From Cryptomeria japonica (taxonomy: Eukaryota; Streptophyta; Pinopsida; Cupressales; Cupressaceae), in contig NC_081415.1 in the NCBI RefSeq assembly GCF_030272615.1, positions 232,693,303 to 232,757,302 of the forward strand: 64,000 nt of DNA, in the 5' to 3' direction. Positions 24,390 through 36,500 of the stretch are shown here, piece by piece. The position numbers were made by a program, and so were the translations under genes. The first letter of the stretch is position 1, and every line of letters starts with the position of its first letter. Under the pieces are notes generated by a model. It searched no databases. It saw nothing but the letters and a program-made list of their open reading frames with translations, and was not told the DNA's origin.

Positions 24390-25075
24390 CTAAGGCTTTT
24401 TATGGGGCTTAAATCACATGGAGGAGCATGCAAGCGAAGACTAAATTGTCTTTGCAAGGCGTGAAAGAAGAGAGGTCATGGAAGAGTGGGTTGTCTGTGC
24501 TGCTTCATCATCATTTCTAGTATTGTTTTTCCTTGTCTCACATGCAATCTATTCGCTAATCATGAAGTGAGTCCTCATACATTGTCTTATTGCACAACAG
24601 AAAGGCAGAAAGGCTTTTATGGATTCTGTATTCCCGGAAAAGCTTTGCTTCTCCTGTCTCTCTTGCTCAGGTTTGATGTCATTTATTTCCCTCATTTTTT
24701 GCAAAAGTGTGAGAGGAATGGAATGAGAGAGATAACACACCACCAGGCCTTAAATTTGATGGTTGTCTCATAGTATTAAGTCATTTTTATACTAAAATAT
24801 AATTAAAATCTTAGAAGGATAGTATAAGGTGAAAGAGGTGATTTCAGATATTTTTTATATATTTAATTTTTTTTACATAAAATATGTTGTATTTGACAAA
24901 TAATTTGTAATAGATAATTATCACAAAAATTTACTTCATAGAGAGAGTTGATCATAATATTTAGATTGCATATGTTTAGGACCTTGTTTCATACTAAAGT
25001 GCGTGCTTATCTAGCTAATTTTTAATGAAATATATACTTAAATCTGTATTATAAATTATTATGTTATTGCAAAAT
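24390..25075. other. No gene seen
   Basis: The plus-strand frame at 24486-24773 is hydrophobic with no domain and no good start. The rest is AT-rich. Confidence 0.35.
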
Positions 25076-25079
25076 GATG

Positions 25080-26424
25080 TCCCAAATTGTGTTGATGAGG
25101 ATGTGGGTGTTGGTACTTCAAGGGTTTTTGCTTCATCTATAGGCTTTTGGCACTAGTTGAGCCCTGTATGGCTATTGCTCCCTCTGAGGCTATCCCTTTT
25201 CCTTCACCTGGGGATCCTGATTCGTGCCCGATTCTCTCTGTGAGAAGGAGATTTAGGTGGAGATTCTTGATTATGTTCTTGATGAGTCTTCAAAGTGGCT
25301 TGGGAGCTCACTTATTGGAATTTTTTTTGGCAATCTTCCTAATATTAACACTATTAGAAGATGGGTCTCTCGTGTTTGGCGGTTGAAAGGTAAAATCAAG
25401 GTAACTATAATGGTTATTTTCTTTTCTTTTCCTTTTCTAATATTGAGGACTGTTTTAGGATTCTTAACAAGGGGCCTTGGTTCTTGGGCTTGAATAGCTT
25501 GTGTCATGCTAAATGGTCTTTGCTTTTAACCCTCTAAATGACTTCAAGTTCCTAGATTGGGTCAGCCTTTGGAGTTTTGGAGTGAAAAGATCATTATGTC
25601 CATTACCAACTCTTTTGGGCAATTATGTGGTATTGACCCTATCACTAAATTCATGAAGTGTTTGTTGTATACAAGATTTTGCGCTCTAGTGGAAAAGAAT
25701 AAGGTGATCTCTTCTCAACTCACCCTTTCTTCTAAGTATGGTAAATAGGTGCAAGAAATTGAATTTAAAAGTTCTTTGGTTGTCTATAACTATTGTGGTC
25801 AAGTGCATCATACTTATACTACTTGTAAGATCAAGAAGAATAACCCATTCATTTGGAGGAAAAAACAACAAATTTCTTGTGTCGTGTAGTCCTCTTTCTC
25901 TAGCGTGGTTGAACAATTGGTGGATAATAGGGGGAAATATTCTTTAGAGGCACTTTCTTCTCCTATCATTGTGAGGATACACAAGGATTCAACTGGTGGT
26001 TCTTTGGACAATAATAAGAAAAGATGCTTGGGGGAGATGGATCATTCTTCTTTTATTACCACATGGTGGAGCAAATGATGAATAATAGAGGGGCCCCTCA
26101 AGTGCTAAATTCTAATGATGTTTCTTCAGTGTCTCCTTGTTTCAAAAAAAGGAAGTTGGGGGAGAAGAACCCTAATACTAAGATTAACCAAAAATATCTA
26201 GAACACTTCTTTAAACCACCCTAATTCTATTTAGATTTCTCTTTGTAGTGGATGGATGTTTCCATTGTAGTCCAATTGGATCTCTCTTATTTGTGGTTGG
26301 TTGTATCCGTTGTAGTTTTGTTGTTGTCTTTTTTGGTAGTTTATTGTTGTCATATTGTGCTTGATGTTATATCTTTCTTAATGTAAAAGGTTATGTTCAA
26401 AACCTTGCTTACCTTAATAAAAAA
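25080..26424 (+). pseudogene. LINE ORF1 relic (DUF4283-type) with 3' tail, no ORF2
   Basis: Across several frames the plus strand reads as the ORF1/gag-like protein of plant LINEs. 25260-25400 gives EILDYVLDESSKWLGSSLIG and NIRRWVSRVWRLKGKIKV-like text; 25420-25500 gives FSNIEDCFRILNKGPWFLGL; 25557-25748 gives LGQPLEFWSEKIIMSITNSF and LCGIDPITKF; 25770-25840 reads VYNYCGQVHHTYTTC, a zinc-knuckle-like motif. The ORF1 C-terminus ends at about 26222 (YLEHFFKPP). It is followed directly by a T/G-rich 3' UTR and TTAATAAAAAAAAC at 26416-26429, a typical non-LTR tail. No reverse transcriptase lies between, so this is an internally deleted or non-autonomous copy. Multiple frameshifts make it inactive. 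Confidence 0.75.
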
Positions 26425-26429
26425 AACAT

Positions 26430-28130
26430 TTCCCTACTATTGAATTTGAGAAAATAAAACTTTTATGTCATCATGATTTATTGGAGCTTGAGCCTAACAA
26501 TTTCAAAAATCTTATCAATTAAAATGAACATTGTTAAAATAAACATACTTGTAGAGATGAAAAATGATCATTTAGCACATTGTCTTCTGATTGAGCATAT
26601 ACTCTTAGGCCTTTTGATTTAATGATCACTACAACAACCTCTTATGACCATTCGACATGTCAACTACCTTTGATCTCATAACCTATGTGGCAATCAACCT
26701 TTCAAACCTCGACAATTCAAGTTCCACTTTAGCCCTTATCATTTGATCACCTAGATATAATTATGCAATTAGTGTAATTAATGATCATATATTTTTTGTT
26801 TTCTAATTTTGACGCTTTCCTTTCTAATGCTACCTCATATTCTCATCCCTTCTATGGTAAAAAGGTTAAAGAAGATCATGTGATTGTTTAATAAAGACAC
26901 ACAAAAATTGCATATAATTGAATGTTTTGTGGGACTTGATCACTAGCATTTGTAAGCCTTGGAAGTCTACCTTACTCAACACAAGTCCATAAAGTGGCAT
27001 ATGACACCACCCAACCCAAATATCAAAATTTTATTATAGGTGGTAAAAGGTACATAACTTCTAGGGATAGAAATAGGACTCTAAGGAAACCGCCACACCT
27101 AAAGAGATAAGAATACATGCTATAGCATCTTATTGACACAAAGATAGTGAGTAAAGAAGATAGATAAAATAATGCGTATATTTTTTATACGTACTTTTGA
27201 TTTAGAGCAATATGAAGTATAAACAAAATAAAATGATGTCAACCTTTACAAATAAAATTTTTGAGTTTGATATTTAACCCTAACAACCCTTTTTTTTTTT
27301 TTAAATGGATATGCCTTTTATAAGAGATTTAAAATAATGTCAAAATATAATGTTATTATTCATACAATATGTGTAACCTTCAAAATCTTACAATTGTAGA
27401 AAAACCCATTAAGTATATAGAAAAATATTGACATGAGAAGGTGATTGTTGACTCTAACCACCTTGCATGTGTATAGGGTATGTGTTTTTTTTGTGTTTTG
27501 TGCATAGAGCAAGTATGATAAAGTCGTTATGTACACATGAATCGAGTGTCTCAAAAAGTGAGTACATGCGTCTTGACCACATGAGGCAAGCCAAAAAAAT
27601 TTAAAAAACCCTAAGTTAGGACTTAACTAGTATGAATAGGACTTTGATCAAAAAAGATTAAAAGCTAGTAGTTTGACAACATCCCTATTTACACCTACTC
27701 AAATAAGCCTCTTTAATTCTTGTCTGTTTATTTTCTATTCTATCAAAAATACTATCTCTCTCTAGAATTTGAAAGTACATTTAATGTTTTTTAATGCTAT
27801 ACATTTATATTTAAATCTTAAAATAAAGAAATAAATTAAAAGATATATTTTTACCTTTTTATTCTGGTGAATGTAAATATTAAACACGCTTGGACCATTT
27901 ATTAAAAAATTTGCTCTCATTCATTTTGTGTCTCTTTTTATTTGATTGTATGCCCAACTTGTCTTCTTAATCTTTCTTTCCTCTTAGGCATAGTGTGTGT
28001 CTTAAACTTTCCCTAAACCATAAAAAACCACCACAAAGCATCTAACCTTTTATTTTGATGCATAATTTGAATTTAATGACACAAAATGCTATGTACTTAG
28101 GGATATGATATTATAATGTATTTAAGTGGA
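26430..28130. other. No gene seen; AT-rich
   Basis: No coding text or repeat boundary recognised. A T12+ run lies near 27290. Confidence 0.4.
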
Positions 28131-28139
28131 TGCATATGC

Positions 28140-28546
28140 CAACAAGTAGTGTGTACATTGCTTAAATTAGTTATATGGGGTCATATGAACAACTCAAGTG
28201 TGATTAATTATATTAGGTAATGAGTAGGTCTACATTGGGTTTAGTGGTTTAATCCTCTGTTATAGTACTAGTCCAGGTCTACGTAGAGAAGTTGAATATC
28301 ATTGCAACAACATGTAAAGAGTATGATATTATTTGGGATCTTTTGGGAGATATATATCATGGAGAGGCTTCTTCCATGAGGAGTATTGTACGATGTTATC
28401 TTACCTCAAGGGTTTAAATTTTATTTTTATATAAAATATTAGAGCATATTGACCCATAAACATCTCTTGTTTTTTATGTGATTCATCTTCTAAATTATCT
28501 TATTTTCATTATCGTATGTTTAGATCTTATCAAGTGGTATTAGAGC
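28140..28546 (+). repeat. Probable LTR end plus primer-binding site
   Basis: 28535-28546 is TGGTATTAGAGC, one mismatch from the initiator tRNA-Met primer-binding sequence. The candidate LTR ends with CTTATCA at 28532. The sequence before it (about 28140-28532) would be the LTR, with no visible start. It precedes the gypsy gag/protease relic. Confidence 0.5.
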
Positions 28547-28549
28547 TAT

Positions 28550-29640
28550 GATTGGGGCAAAGGTAAAGACACAATCCTATTTTTTGAAGATTCGCTTGTA
28601 TCTTCCAAAAAAACTACAATTTTTTTATACTATTTTTAAATTTGGAGGATCAAATAAGGATGCTATACTCCAAAATTCATCTTTTGATAATAAATATTGG
28701 GTAAATTATTGTAAATTTATATTTTTTCACAAATTCGCTATAAGAAACAAATAACAAAAAAATGTTATTTACATTTTTTATTTTGATGCAACAAATATTA
28801 TTAAATGGTTGAATAAAAGTTTGGTGAACTAAATCTAGTAGAAAGGTGATTCATTAAATGTAATTTTTCTTTGAACCTCGGTCTCAATGGGTCTCCTAGT
28901 TTTTAGAAGTTTAGATATATTAGAATTCAGGCATAAATTTAAAAGTGATTATAATCAAAGAATATATGGAAATAAAAAAAATTATATATCTAGAAGGTGA
29001 AGCTATTTTTTTTTAAGTGTCATTATGTAATGAATTTTCTTGATTGAATGAACTGGAAGAAGCTTTTATTAGATAGATGCTTATTAAAATATATAATAGA
29101 AGAAGGAAAAATAAAACTTGAAGATAGAGAAGGAGGTGGAGAAAGAGGATGAGGAAAAAAGGATGATAAGTGAAGATGAAGAATGCAAGTACAGACACTT
29201 TACCTTCAAGGAAAGGCTATTCAATCCTTCAATTGATGGATCCGTTTAGAATAAAAATGGTGTTTTCTTAGAATCTTAATGGCAAGTATAACTTCATCAA
29301 CATGAAATTAGAGAAGAAACTATAGGTACAAGTAAATAGCATCAAGAATAGTCAATTAGTGAGTACATATATTCAAGTTTTTAAAGATTTAAATCTCTCA
29401 ATTGATAAATAAATTCTACATTCAAAATTTTATATTTTGGATATGGATGGATTGGATATTATTCTCTATGATACTTGGTTAGAATATTTGGAATATTAAA
29501 TACTAATATGCAAAAGAAGTTCATGGATTTTTGGTATATGAGGGAAAAAAATCCATTATAGGAATTTACACATAATAAAGACCAAAAGAAAGTCAAGTTA
29601 GAGCAAGTTTAAGAACCTAATGAAGGGTGTAGCAAAGAAT
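28550..29640 (+). pseudogene. Gypsy gag-protease relic
   Basis: Downstream of the primer-binding site the plus strand contains eroded frames. The only readable domain is a retropepsin segment at about 29300-29540: KLEKKLQVQVNSIKNSQLVS, VFKDLNLSIDK, then FYILDMDGLDIILYDTWLEY, where gypsy proteases normally have DMDGVDVILGMPWLE. The catalytic DSG motif is not visible, so the enzyme is dead. The gag part is not recognisable. After 29640 there is an E/K-rich stretch (GAAGAAGAAG) and then nothing. Confidence 0.55.
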
Positions 29641-30170
29641 GAGAAGAAGAAGAAGAAGAAGAAAAAGAAGAGCTACATATAAATAAAAAAGAAAAAATTA
29701 TATTCCTCTTCTTGAATCAACAAAGCAGATGACCTACAAGATGTTGAAAAAGAAAAGAAGGTTCCAAATATAGAAAATGATGAAAGACATAAGCAACCAT
29801 ATGTTTGTGAGAGGTAAGAGACATGGAGGAAACCATCATCGAGGTATGATACTACATGGATTAAATAATTCAATCACTATGGATCTAGACATAGAAATAA
29901 TTCTTTAAAAATGATTTTAACATGAAACGAAGTTAATTCAAGAAATCCCGCACACCCAAATGTTGTCATAATTTTAAATAGTAAATCCCCTTTTTCATGT
30001 AGCATGATCTTCATTTAGAATGGAGATGCTTCTTTTGTAGTCTTTGTTTATACATCCTTAGATATTTGGGTATGTGCAGGATCATGATAGGCCAAAAAGT
30101 GGCGATGTGAAAAAAATGTGTTTACTTGGGTTGGGAGAAAGTGCATGCACTGTCATGGTAAAACCCAAGC
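29641..30170. other. No gene seen
   Basis: Low-complexity GAA-rich start, then AT-rich sequence without coding text. Confidence 0.4.
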
Positions 30171-30176
30171 CTAAAT

Positions 30177-30201
30177 GGATATCCATTACTAATGGATATC
30201 C
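30177..30201. repeat. 25-bp perfect palindrome
   Basis: Arms GGATATCCATTA and TAATGGATATCC around a single central C. Each arm contains the smaller palindrome GGATATCC. Confidence 0.95.
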
Positions 30202-30468
30202 GTTTTGACAAGCATTTAAAAAAATCAAAATTATAATAAATTATAGTATGTTATAATATATAATATATTATATAGTGTATATTTTAATATATAATTCTAA
30301 CATCCTAAATTGTACTCCCTTACAATTTTGACAGCATTTGGGTCCTCACCTTTAGAATTTTCACCCCTAGGCCTGATGAGGACCTAATTCTGCTCATATG
30401 ATGCAAATTTGACTTCATATTGACCTTGTACATCATTTAGACCCTTAGTTCTAGCCCCTAAATTGGAT

Positions 30469-30526
30469 AGGACCAAGGCATGGTGCCTTGGTCCCTAAAA
30501 GGACCAGGGTGCCATGCCTTGGTCCT
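30469..30526. repeat. Nested inverted repeat in an LTR-like block
   Basis: Outer 15-bp perfect arms AGGACCAAGGCATGG (30469-30483) and CCATGCCTTGGTCCT (30512-30526). The loop holds an inner pair, TTGGTCC and GGACCAG. The same GGACCA/TGGTCC word thus occurs four times in 58 bp. Confidence 0.95.
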
Positions 30527-30636
30527 CCCAATTAGGGCCTTGCTTCAAGCCCCTTGGTTGTTCCAAAAATTGAGCGAGAAATACAGCTCCGTGTCGGCTC
30601 ATGTTAGAAAATTAATATGTTTTTTCAACTGGAAAG

Positions 30637-30645
30637 TATAAAAGG
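30637..30645 (+). promoter_or_regulatory. TATA box of an LTR-like promoter
   Basis: TATAAAAGG followed by AGGCTTTCTCCTCTC. It lies in an LTR-like block (about 30300-31450) that ends in Pro-rich, U5-like sequence. No LTR ends were found, so it could also be a host promoter, but no gene follows. Confidence 0.45.
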
Positions 30646-31481
30646 AGGCTTTCTCCTCTCATTTTGATAATCCACACACATGAAATTCAATTAAACATCA
30701 AGCAATCAAGAATTCAATTTCAAGTGAGCAAGCAGTCAGCCTTCCTCCAAGCATTAGAATAGCAATAAGGTCAAGATATAAGCATTGGAGTTGACATTCT
30801 TGTTCCATATTGTTGAAGACTTCATGAAACCCCAATTTCATGTGGAGACAAATAAAACTTCACAAGGAGGTATATCATTTGTGTTTCTAGTCATCATTCA
30901 ACATCTCCCTCAAAAGGAGAATATTTTCATCGCTGCAGTTCAATTATCTTTCATTTCTATTTCATGGTTAATTCCAAAACTGAGGTTTGACTTAGCAAAC
31001 CCCTATTCCCAACCTATTTCCCCTTCTTTCTATGTGCAGGGAACAAGTACATTGTTGTGATCTTCAAAATAAGCATTATTTATAATGATGAATTGATCCC
31101 CCATTGGAGTAAAAAAAAATTGGAGGACCAAGACGATCGGCGATATTGTCTTGACATTTTGGTAGCTCTTTCTGGACAAGTATGAGTCTACTTACATTGC
31201 TTAGATCTAGGTTCATGGCTTAATCCCACATTTATAACTTATTGTTTAAGCATTTCTACTTCAATTTCTAACACTTTTACCCTAATTTCAGCAATTCAAC
31301 TTACAAAAGAGGGTTTAGTAATTTACATCATCAAAACCCCCAATCCAATCTAAATTCTCTGTCTTAATCCTTGTTGATTTGTGACTAGATCTATTGGATT
31401 GGATCCCCTCTTTTGAATTTTTGTCACGAAGGATTGCACCTGTAATGCTAAACTGAAAGCTCAACAATCCTGTGAAACCTA

Positions 31482-32011
31482 GAAACATCTTTGAGCCTGT
31501 GGGTTGCTCAAAGTGAAGGTGAATCTCCGAATTATAGGTCGACTTCTTGTATGATGAATCTCCTACAAATAACTTTATTTCGAGAAAAAGGATAGAAGGA
31601 ATACTAAAATTAAACCTATCCTACAAGGTGATGCACCAAATATTATTTTTGAGACCTGAAACAACCTACAAAATTTGCTCCATTGAGGGCAGCAGGTAAT
31701 GATCTTTCAAGGAAGCTCTATTTAAGTCTCTAAAGTCAACACAAAGTCTGAGTTCTCCATTCTTCTTCCTAACATGAACTAGATTGGAGACCCGAGATGT
31801 GTGCTTTATGAGAAATATGATGTTTCCTTGGATCAATTTGTTCAATTATGTTTTCATAAGATGCTCAAGTTTTGGATTAAGAGACCTTTATTTCTGCCTC
31901 ACTCGTTTAGCATTCTCTACCAGCTCTACAGTGTGCTGGGATAAATGAGGATCAAACCCTTTCAAATCTTCATATTGCCATGCAAATATATCACTGAATT
32001 CTTGACAAAGC
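31482..32011 (-). pseudogene. Gypsy RT fragment, left 530-bp copy
   Basis: Minus-strand text matches the right copy at 40737-41266: HLMKTELNKLIQGNIIFLIK (with small differences), VSNLVHVRKKNGELRLCVDF, then HYPLPSMEQIL-like text. This is the N-terminal part of a gypsy RT. I count 8 mismatches and no indels between the copies over 530 bp. This copy stops abruptly at GACAAAGC where the F element begins, while the right copy continues into upstream pol sequence. Confidence 0.9.
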
Positions 32012-32039
32012 TGTCATGCCCAAAATTTAGGGCATGACA
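32012..32039 (+). repeat. Residual 5' LTR end of F, perfect hairpin
   Basis: TGTCATGCCC and GGGCATGACA are perfect 10-bp inverted arms around AAAATTTA. It ends CA at the expected place before the primer-binding site, as plant chromovirus LTRs do. Confidence 0.8.
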
Positions 32040-32042
32040 TTT

Positions 32043-32054
32043 TGGTATCAGAGC
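32043..32054 (+). other. Primer-binding site of F (initiator tRNA-Met type)
   Basis: TGGTATCAGAGC, exact match to the common plant primer-binding sequence, four bases after the LTR end. Confidence 0.95.
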
Positions 32055-32209
32055 AAGGTTTCCACACTAGGAGCCTTACTCACTTACGTTTCGCCTTAAA
32101 TATATTTAAAATTATTTTGTTAAATGGAATTTTGAATTTAATTGAATTTAATTCTAGAAGAAAAAAAAAAATAATAATAATTGTTTTGCCTTATTTTCCT
32201 CTTAGGATG

Positions 32210-33560
32210 CCTCCGACAACGCGGCAAGCTCGCAAGCGCGGATGGGGTCCTAGACGTGTGTGCATAGAACGCGATGAGGTAGAGAGGGAGGCATCGGTTC
32301 CAGAGGAGAACCCAGAAGCACCTCCCGAACAGCCAAATGAACCTAACCGTGACATTTTAGCAGCCATTCAGAATCTTATTGGCATTATTCAGGAAAGGAT
32401 CCCAACAGAGAACCCTCAGGTTAGGAGTCATGACTCTGGGAGTCATAGATCTGTTGATAGAGAACGAAGCAGGAGCCCAGCTCTGATTCCTATAGAGAGT
32501 CAGGGTGGTAATGAGCCAGAGTCAGTGCATATGCCAGGACCACCTCCAGTGGTGGAACCAGTTTATTTTGAGAGAGGTCGTCGAGATCCAGGGGATCTCA
32601 TCAGGGAGGTCATGCGCCTCCAACCACCATCCTTCGGAGGTTCTACAGATGGAGTAGAGGCCGAGGCATGGCTTCTGAGTCTTGAGAGGTGCTTTGCGTT
32701 GCGTTCTTATGAGAGCAACTTGAAAGCATGTGTTGCAATTCATCTTCTAAGAGGGATAGCCTCCACCTGGTGGAGACAGGAAGAGTACAAATGCGGATTA
32801 GTTCCTGATACACTCACTTGGGAGATTTTCACAGAGAGGTTCCGTGAGAGGTACCTATCAGAACACTTCAGGCAGCGTCGTATAGACGAATTTCATGATC
32901 TCCAACAAAAAGGCTTGTCAGTAACCAAGTATGAGAGTAAATTCTTTGAGTTGTTGCCATATGTAGATTATCTAAAGGATGAGAAACTTCTTGTAAACCG
33001 CTTCATCAGGGGATTAAATGCCGGTATAGCCGGGCCTGTTAGGATGTCCGCCCCAGAGAGCCTTCGGGTTGCTGTAGAGAAGGCACTGATTGCCGAGGAA
33101 ATTCAGGTTAGACCATAGGACAATAGGGATTGGTTTCAGAACCGAAATCCTGCACCTCAGACTTATGGATTCCAGAAACCACATTGGAAAGGGAACAACC
33201 GAAATTCTCAGGGGTTCTCCAAACCCCCTCCTCCACAACAGATACCACAGAACCAGAGGCAGAAGCCTCCACAGTATCAGCAGGGCTCCAAGCCCAAGCA
33301 GTGGCAGACTCAGGGACAGAAACGTGATCAGAGAGCACAGGGGCAGTACACACAGCCGGCGGGGACTCAACAGTCCTCCAGGGGTGGGTACAGTGGATCC
33401 AGTAGGATAGGAGGTTAGTCATTCTCTAGGCCTTAGGGTGCCCAGTTCCAGGCACGGGGTGCTTGCTTTATGTGTGGAGCCATGGGGCATATGGCGAGGG
33501 ATTGCCCTCAGGGACAGGTAGCAGGGAGTCAGCGGATGGCCGCTTCAGAGTCGACAGTTG
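32210..33560 (+). pseudogene. F gag (capsid, zinc knuckle), three in-frame TAG stops
   Basis: Gag starts at the ATG at 32210 (MPPTTRQARKRG); the frame is open further upstream but that part is untranslated leader. Residues about 135-300 are the retrotransposon gag domain: EAWLLSLERCFALRSYE, LRGIASTWWRQEEY, FTERFRERYLSEHFRQRRID, VNRFIRGLNAGIAGPVR. Then comes a Gln/Pro-rich linker and a CX2CX4HX4C zinc knuckle ([14 protein letters not shown], 33464-33505). TAG stops lie at 33116-33118, 33415-33417 and 33432-33434, all in the same frame and without frameshift. All sit in Gln-rich text, where CAG is the expected codon. The protein packages element RNA; this copy cannot make a full-length form. 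Confidence 0.9.
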
Positions 33561-36500
33561 GTGATATGGGCAGGTCCCATAGAGTTTTCGCAGCGGTTGA
33601 CAACCACCAGGCTGAGCATCAGGCCACGGTTATCGAATCTTCAGGTATAATCAAAGGTAACAATGTATCTATTTTGTTTGATTCAGGAGCTGCTGACTCC
33701 TTTATATCTCCATTGGTTGTGGAGCATTGCGGGCTAGTGGCAACTAGGCAGGGTGTCAGTTGGGAAGTGGAATTAGCTTCAGGGGCTAGAGCGTCAGTGG
33801 AATCCGAGGTTAGGGCATGTCAGCTGCAGATTGGCAAGGCCACCACTTTAATAGACCTTAGAGTGACTCCACTTGGATCTTACGGAATCGTACTTGGCAT
33901 GGATTGGCTTTATGCCCACAGAGCCAAGATGGATTGCCGCCTAAAAAGGATCGAGTGTGAGGATGATCATGGTTCGCCCATAGTTATCACCGGGATTCAG
34001 AGGCCCATGTCTCTTCGCATGAATTTCGCAATGCAGCTTAAGCGGAGCATGCGGAAGGGATGTCAGTTTTTTGCTATCACTATCAGTGACAGAGGGGAAG
34101 AGGAGGAAAAAGAAACATCGCTAGATGACCATCCTATCCTTAAGGGATATTCAGACGTATTTCCTTCAGAGTTACTGGGAATGCCTCCCCGCAGAGAGAT
34201 TGACTTTCATATAGACCTAGTACCAGGAGTCGAGCCAGTTTCCAGAGCACCTTATAGAATGACTACAAATGAGCTTAATGAACTTAAAATTCAGCTTGAG
34301 GAACTTCTTGAGAAGGGTCATATCCGTCCTAGCGTATCCCCGTGGGGTGCACTAGTCATCTTCGTTAAGAAGAAGGATGGATCTCTCCGATTGTGTATGG
34401 ATTATCGGCAACTAAATAAAGTAACCATCAAGAACCGATATCCTTTGCCCAGAATTGATGATTTATTTGACCAGCTTCAGGGTGCCAAAGTCTTTTCCAA
34501 AATAGATCTGAAGTCAGGATACCATCAGTTGAGAATAGTGGAAAGTGATATCCACAAGACCGCATTTCGCACTAGATATGGTCACTATGAGTTTACCGTA
34601 GTTCCCTTTGGACTTACAAATGCCCCAGCAGTTTTTATGAGCCTCATGAATGGGGTGTTCCATACCTTTCTGGACCGTTTTGTTATTGTGTTCCTCGATG
34701 ATATACTGATATATTCTCAGAATGAAAAGGAGCATGAGGAGCACCTGAAACAGGTATTGCAGTGTTTGCGGGATAACCAGTTGTTTGGCAGCCTATCGAA
34801 GTGTGATTTCTTTCGATCTGAGGTCAAGTACCTTGGACACGTTATTTCCGGTGATGGGATCTCAGTCGACCCATCAAAGATTAGGGCTATTATGGATTGG
34901 CCAGCGCCTACCAGTGTGACAGAGGTCAGGAGTTTCATGGGTTTAGCAGGGTATTACCGACGTTTTGTCGAGGGTTTCTCCAGAGTCACACACCCTATTA
35001 CTTCTCTTCAGCGTAAAGGGAAGAAATTTGAGTGGACAGAGAAGTGTGAGAAGGCCTTTCAGGAACTCAAGAAGGCACTTACTAGCGCTCCTATCCTTGT
35101 TGTACCAGATCCTTCAGCTGACTTCATGGTTTGTACTGATGCTTCCCTAGAGGGTTTAGGGGCAGTTCTTATGCAGGATGGTAGGGCCATAGCTTTCGAG
35201 TCTAGGAAACTTAAGACTCATGAACTTAATTATCCCACTCACGACCTTGAGCTCGTAGAGTAGTGCATGCACTTGTGAGGTGGAGACACTTCCTTTTAGG
35301 TCATCACTTCGAGTTGCATTCAGACCATCAGAGTCTTCAGTACATCTTCACTCAGCCGAACCTTAATGCACGTCAGAGGAGATGGATGGAGTTCTTGTGC
35401 GAATATGATTTTGACGTTCACTACATCAAAGGAAAGGAAAATGTAGTTGCAGATGCCTTGAGTAGGAGACATCATGAGGTTTACACCATATCCATGGGCA
35501 CAGACTTGAGAGACTGTATACTTCGGCACTTGTTAGAGGATGGATGGTATGCAGAGGTTTGTCAGGTATTACGTTCTCAGGTTACTCTAGAAGGGAAATA
35601 TGTGGATTATTCTTTGGAGTCCGATGGACTGTTACGCCACAGAGGGCGCATTTATGTACCTTCCTCCGGAGGGTTGCGAGAGTTCATTGTCACGGAAGCT
35701 CATAGAGCTCCTTATGCAACGCATCCCGGGGTTAAGAAGTTGCATGCTGACTTGAGGCAGTTGTACCATTGGCCCGGAATGCGGCAGCTCATTGCTGAGA
35801 TAGTAGCTCGATGTCTCGAGTGCCAGAGGGTAAAGGCGGAGCACCGCCATCCAGGAGGGTTGCTTCAGTCTCATGCTATACCAGAGTGGAAGTGGGATAC
35901 TATATCCATGGATTTCATCATTGGTCTCCCTATGTCTTCTCGTCGCCATGATGCTATCTTGGTGACAGTTGACAAGTTGACCAAAGTAGCTCACTTTTCA
36001 CCAGTTCGTACTACATTCACAGCTCCAGCAGTAGCACAGGTGTTCTTGCGAGACATTGTTAGACTACATGGCGTACCCCGCAAGATTATTTCTGACAGGG
36101 ATTCTCTTTTCACTTCTTCCTTTTGGAAGTCATTACAGGCAGCTATGGGCACTAAGCTCAATTTCAGTACAGCCTATCACCCGGAGACAGATGGTCAGAC
36201 AGAGAGGGTCAATCAGGTGTTAGAGGACATGCTTCGTATGTACGTCATGGATCATCAGACCCGGTGGGAGGAGTATCTTCGCTTAGTGGAGTTTGCCTAT
36301 AACAATGGGCATCACACTTCTTTGGGGATGCCACCCTACCAGGCATTATATGGCAGGCCTTGCAGGACGCCCTTGAGTTGGGATCGCATAGAGGATAGAG
36401 TTGCTATTGGTCCTGAGTTAGTTCGGGATATGGAACAGCAGGTGGATTTGATTAGGCAGCGTCTCAGAGAGGCTCAGGATAGACAGAAGAAGTATGCCGA

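Noticed and set aside
24486-24773. 95-codon plus-strand frame with Cys-rich start
   Set aside because: No domain, weak start, and an overlapping minus-strand frame of equal quality.
32522-33422. Several opposite-strand frames over F gag
   Set aside because: Shadows of gag; no motifs of their own, and gag has clear family text.
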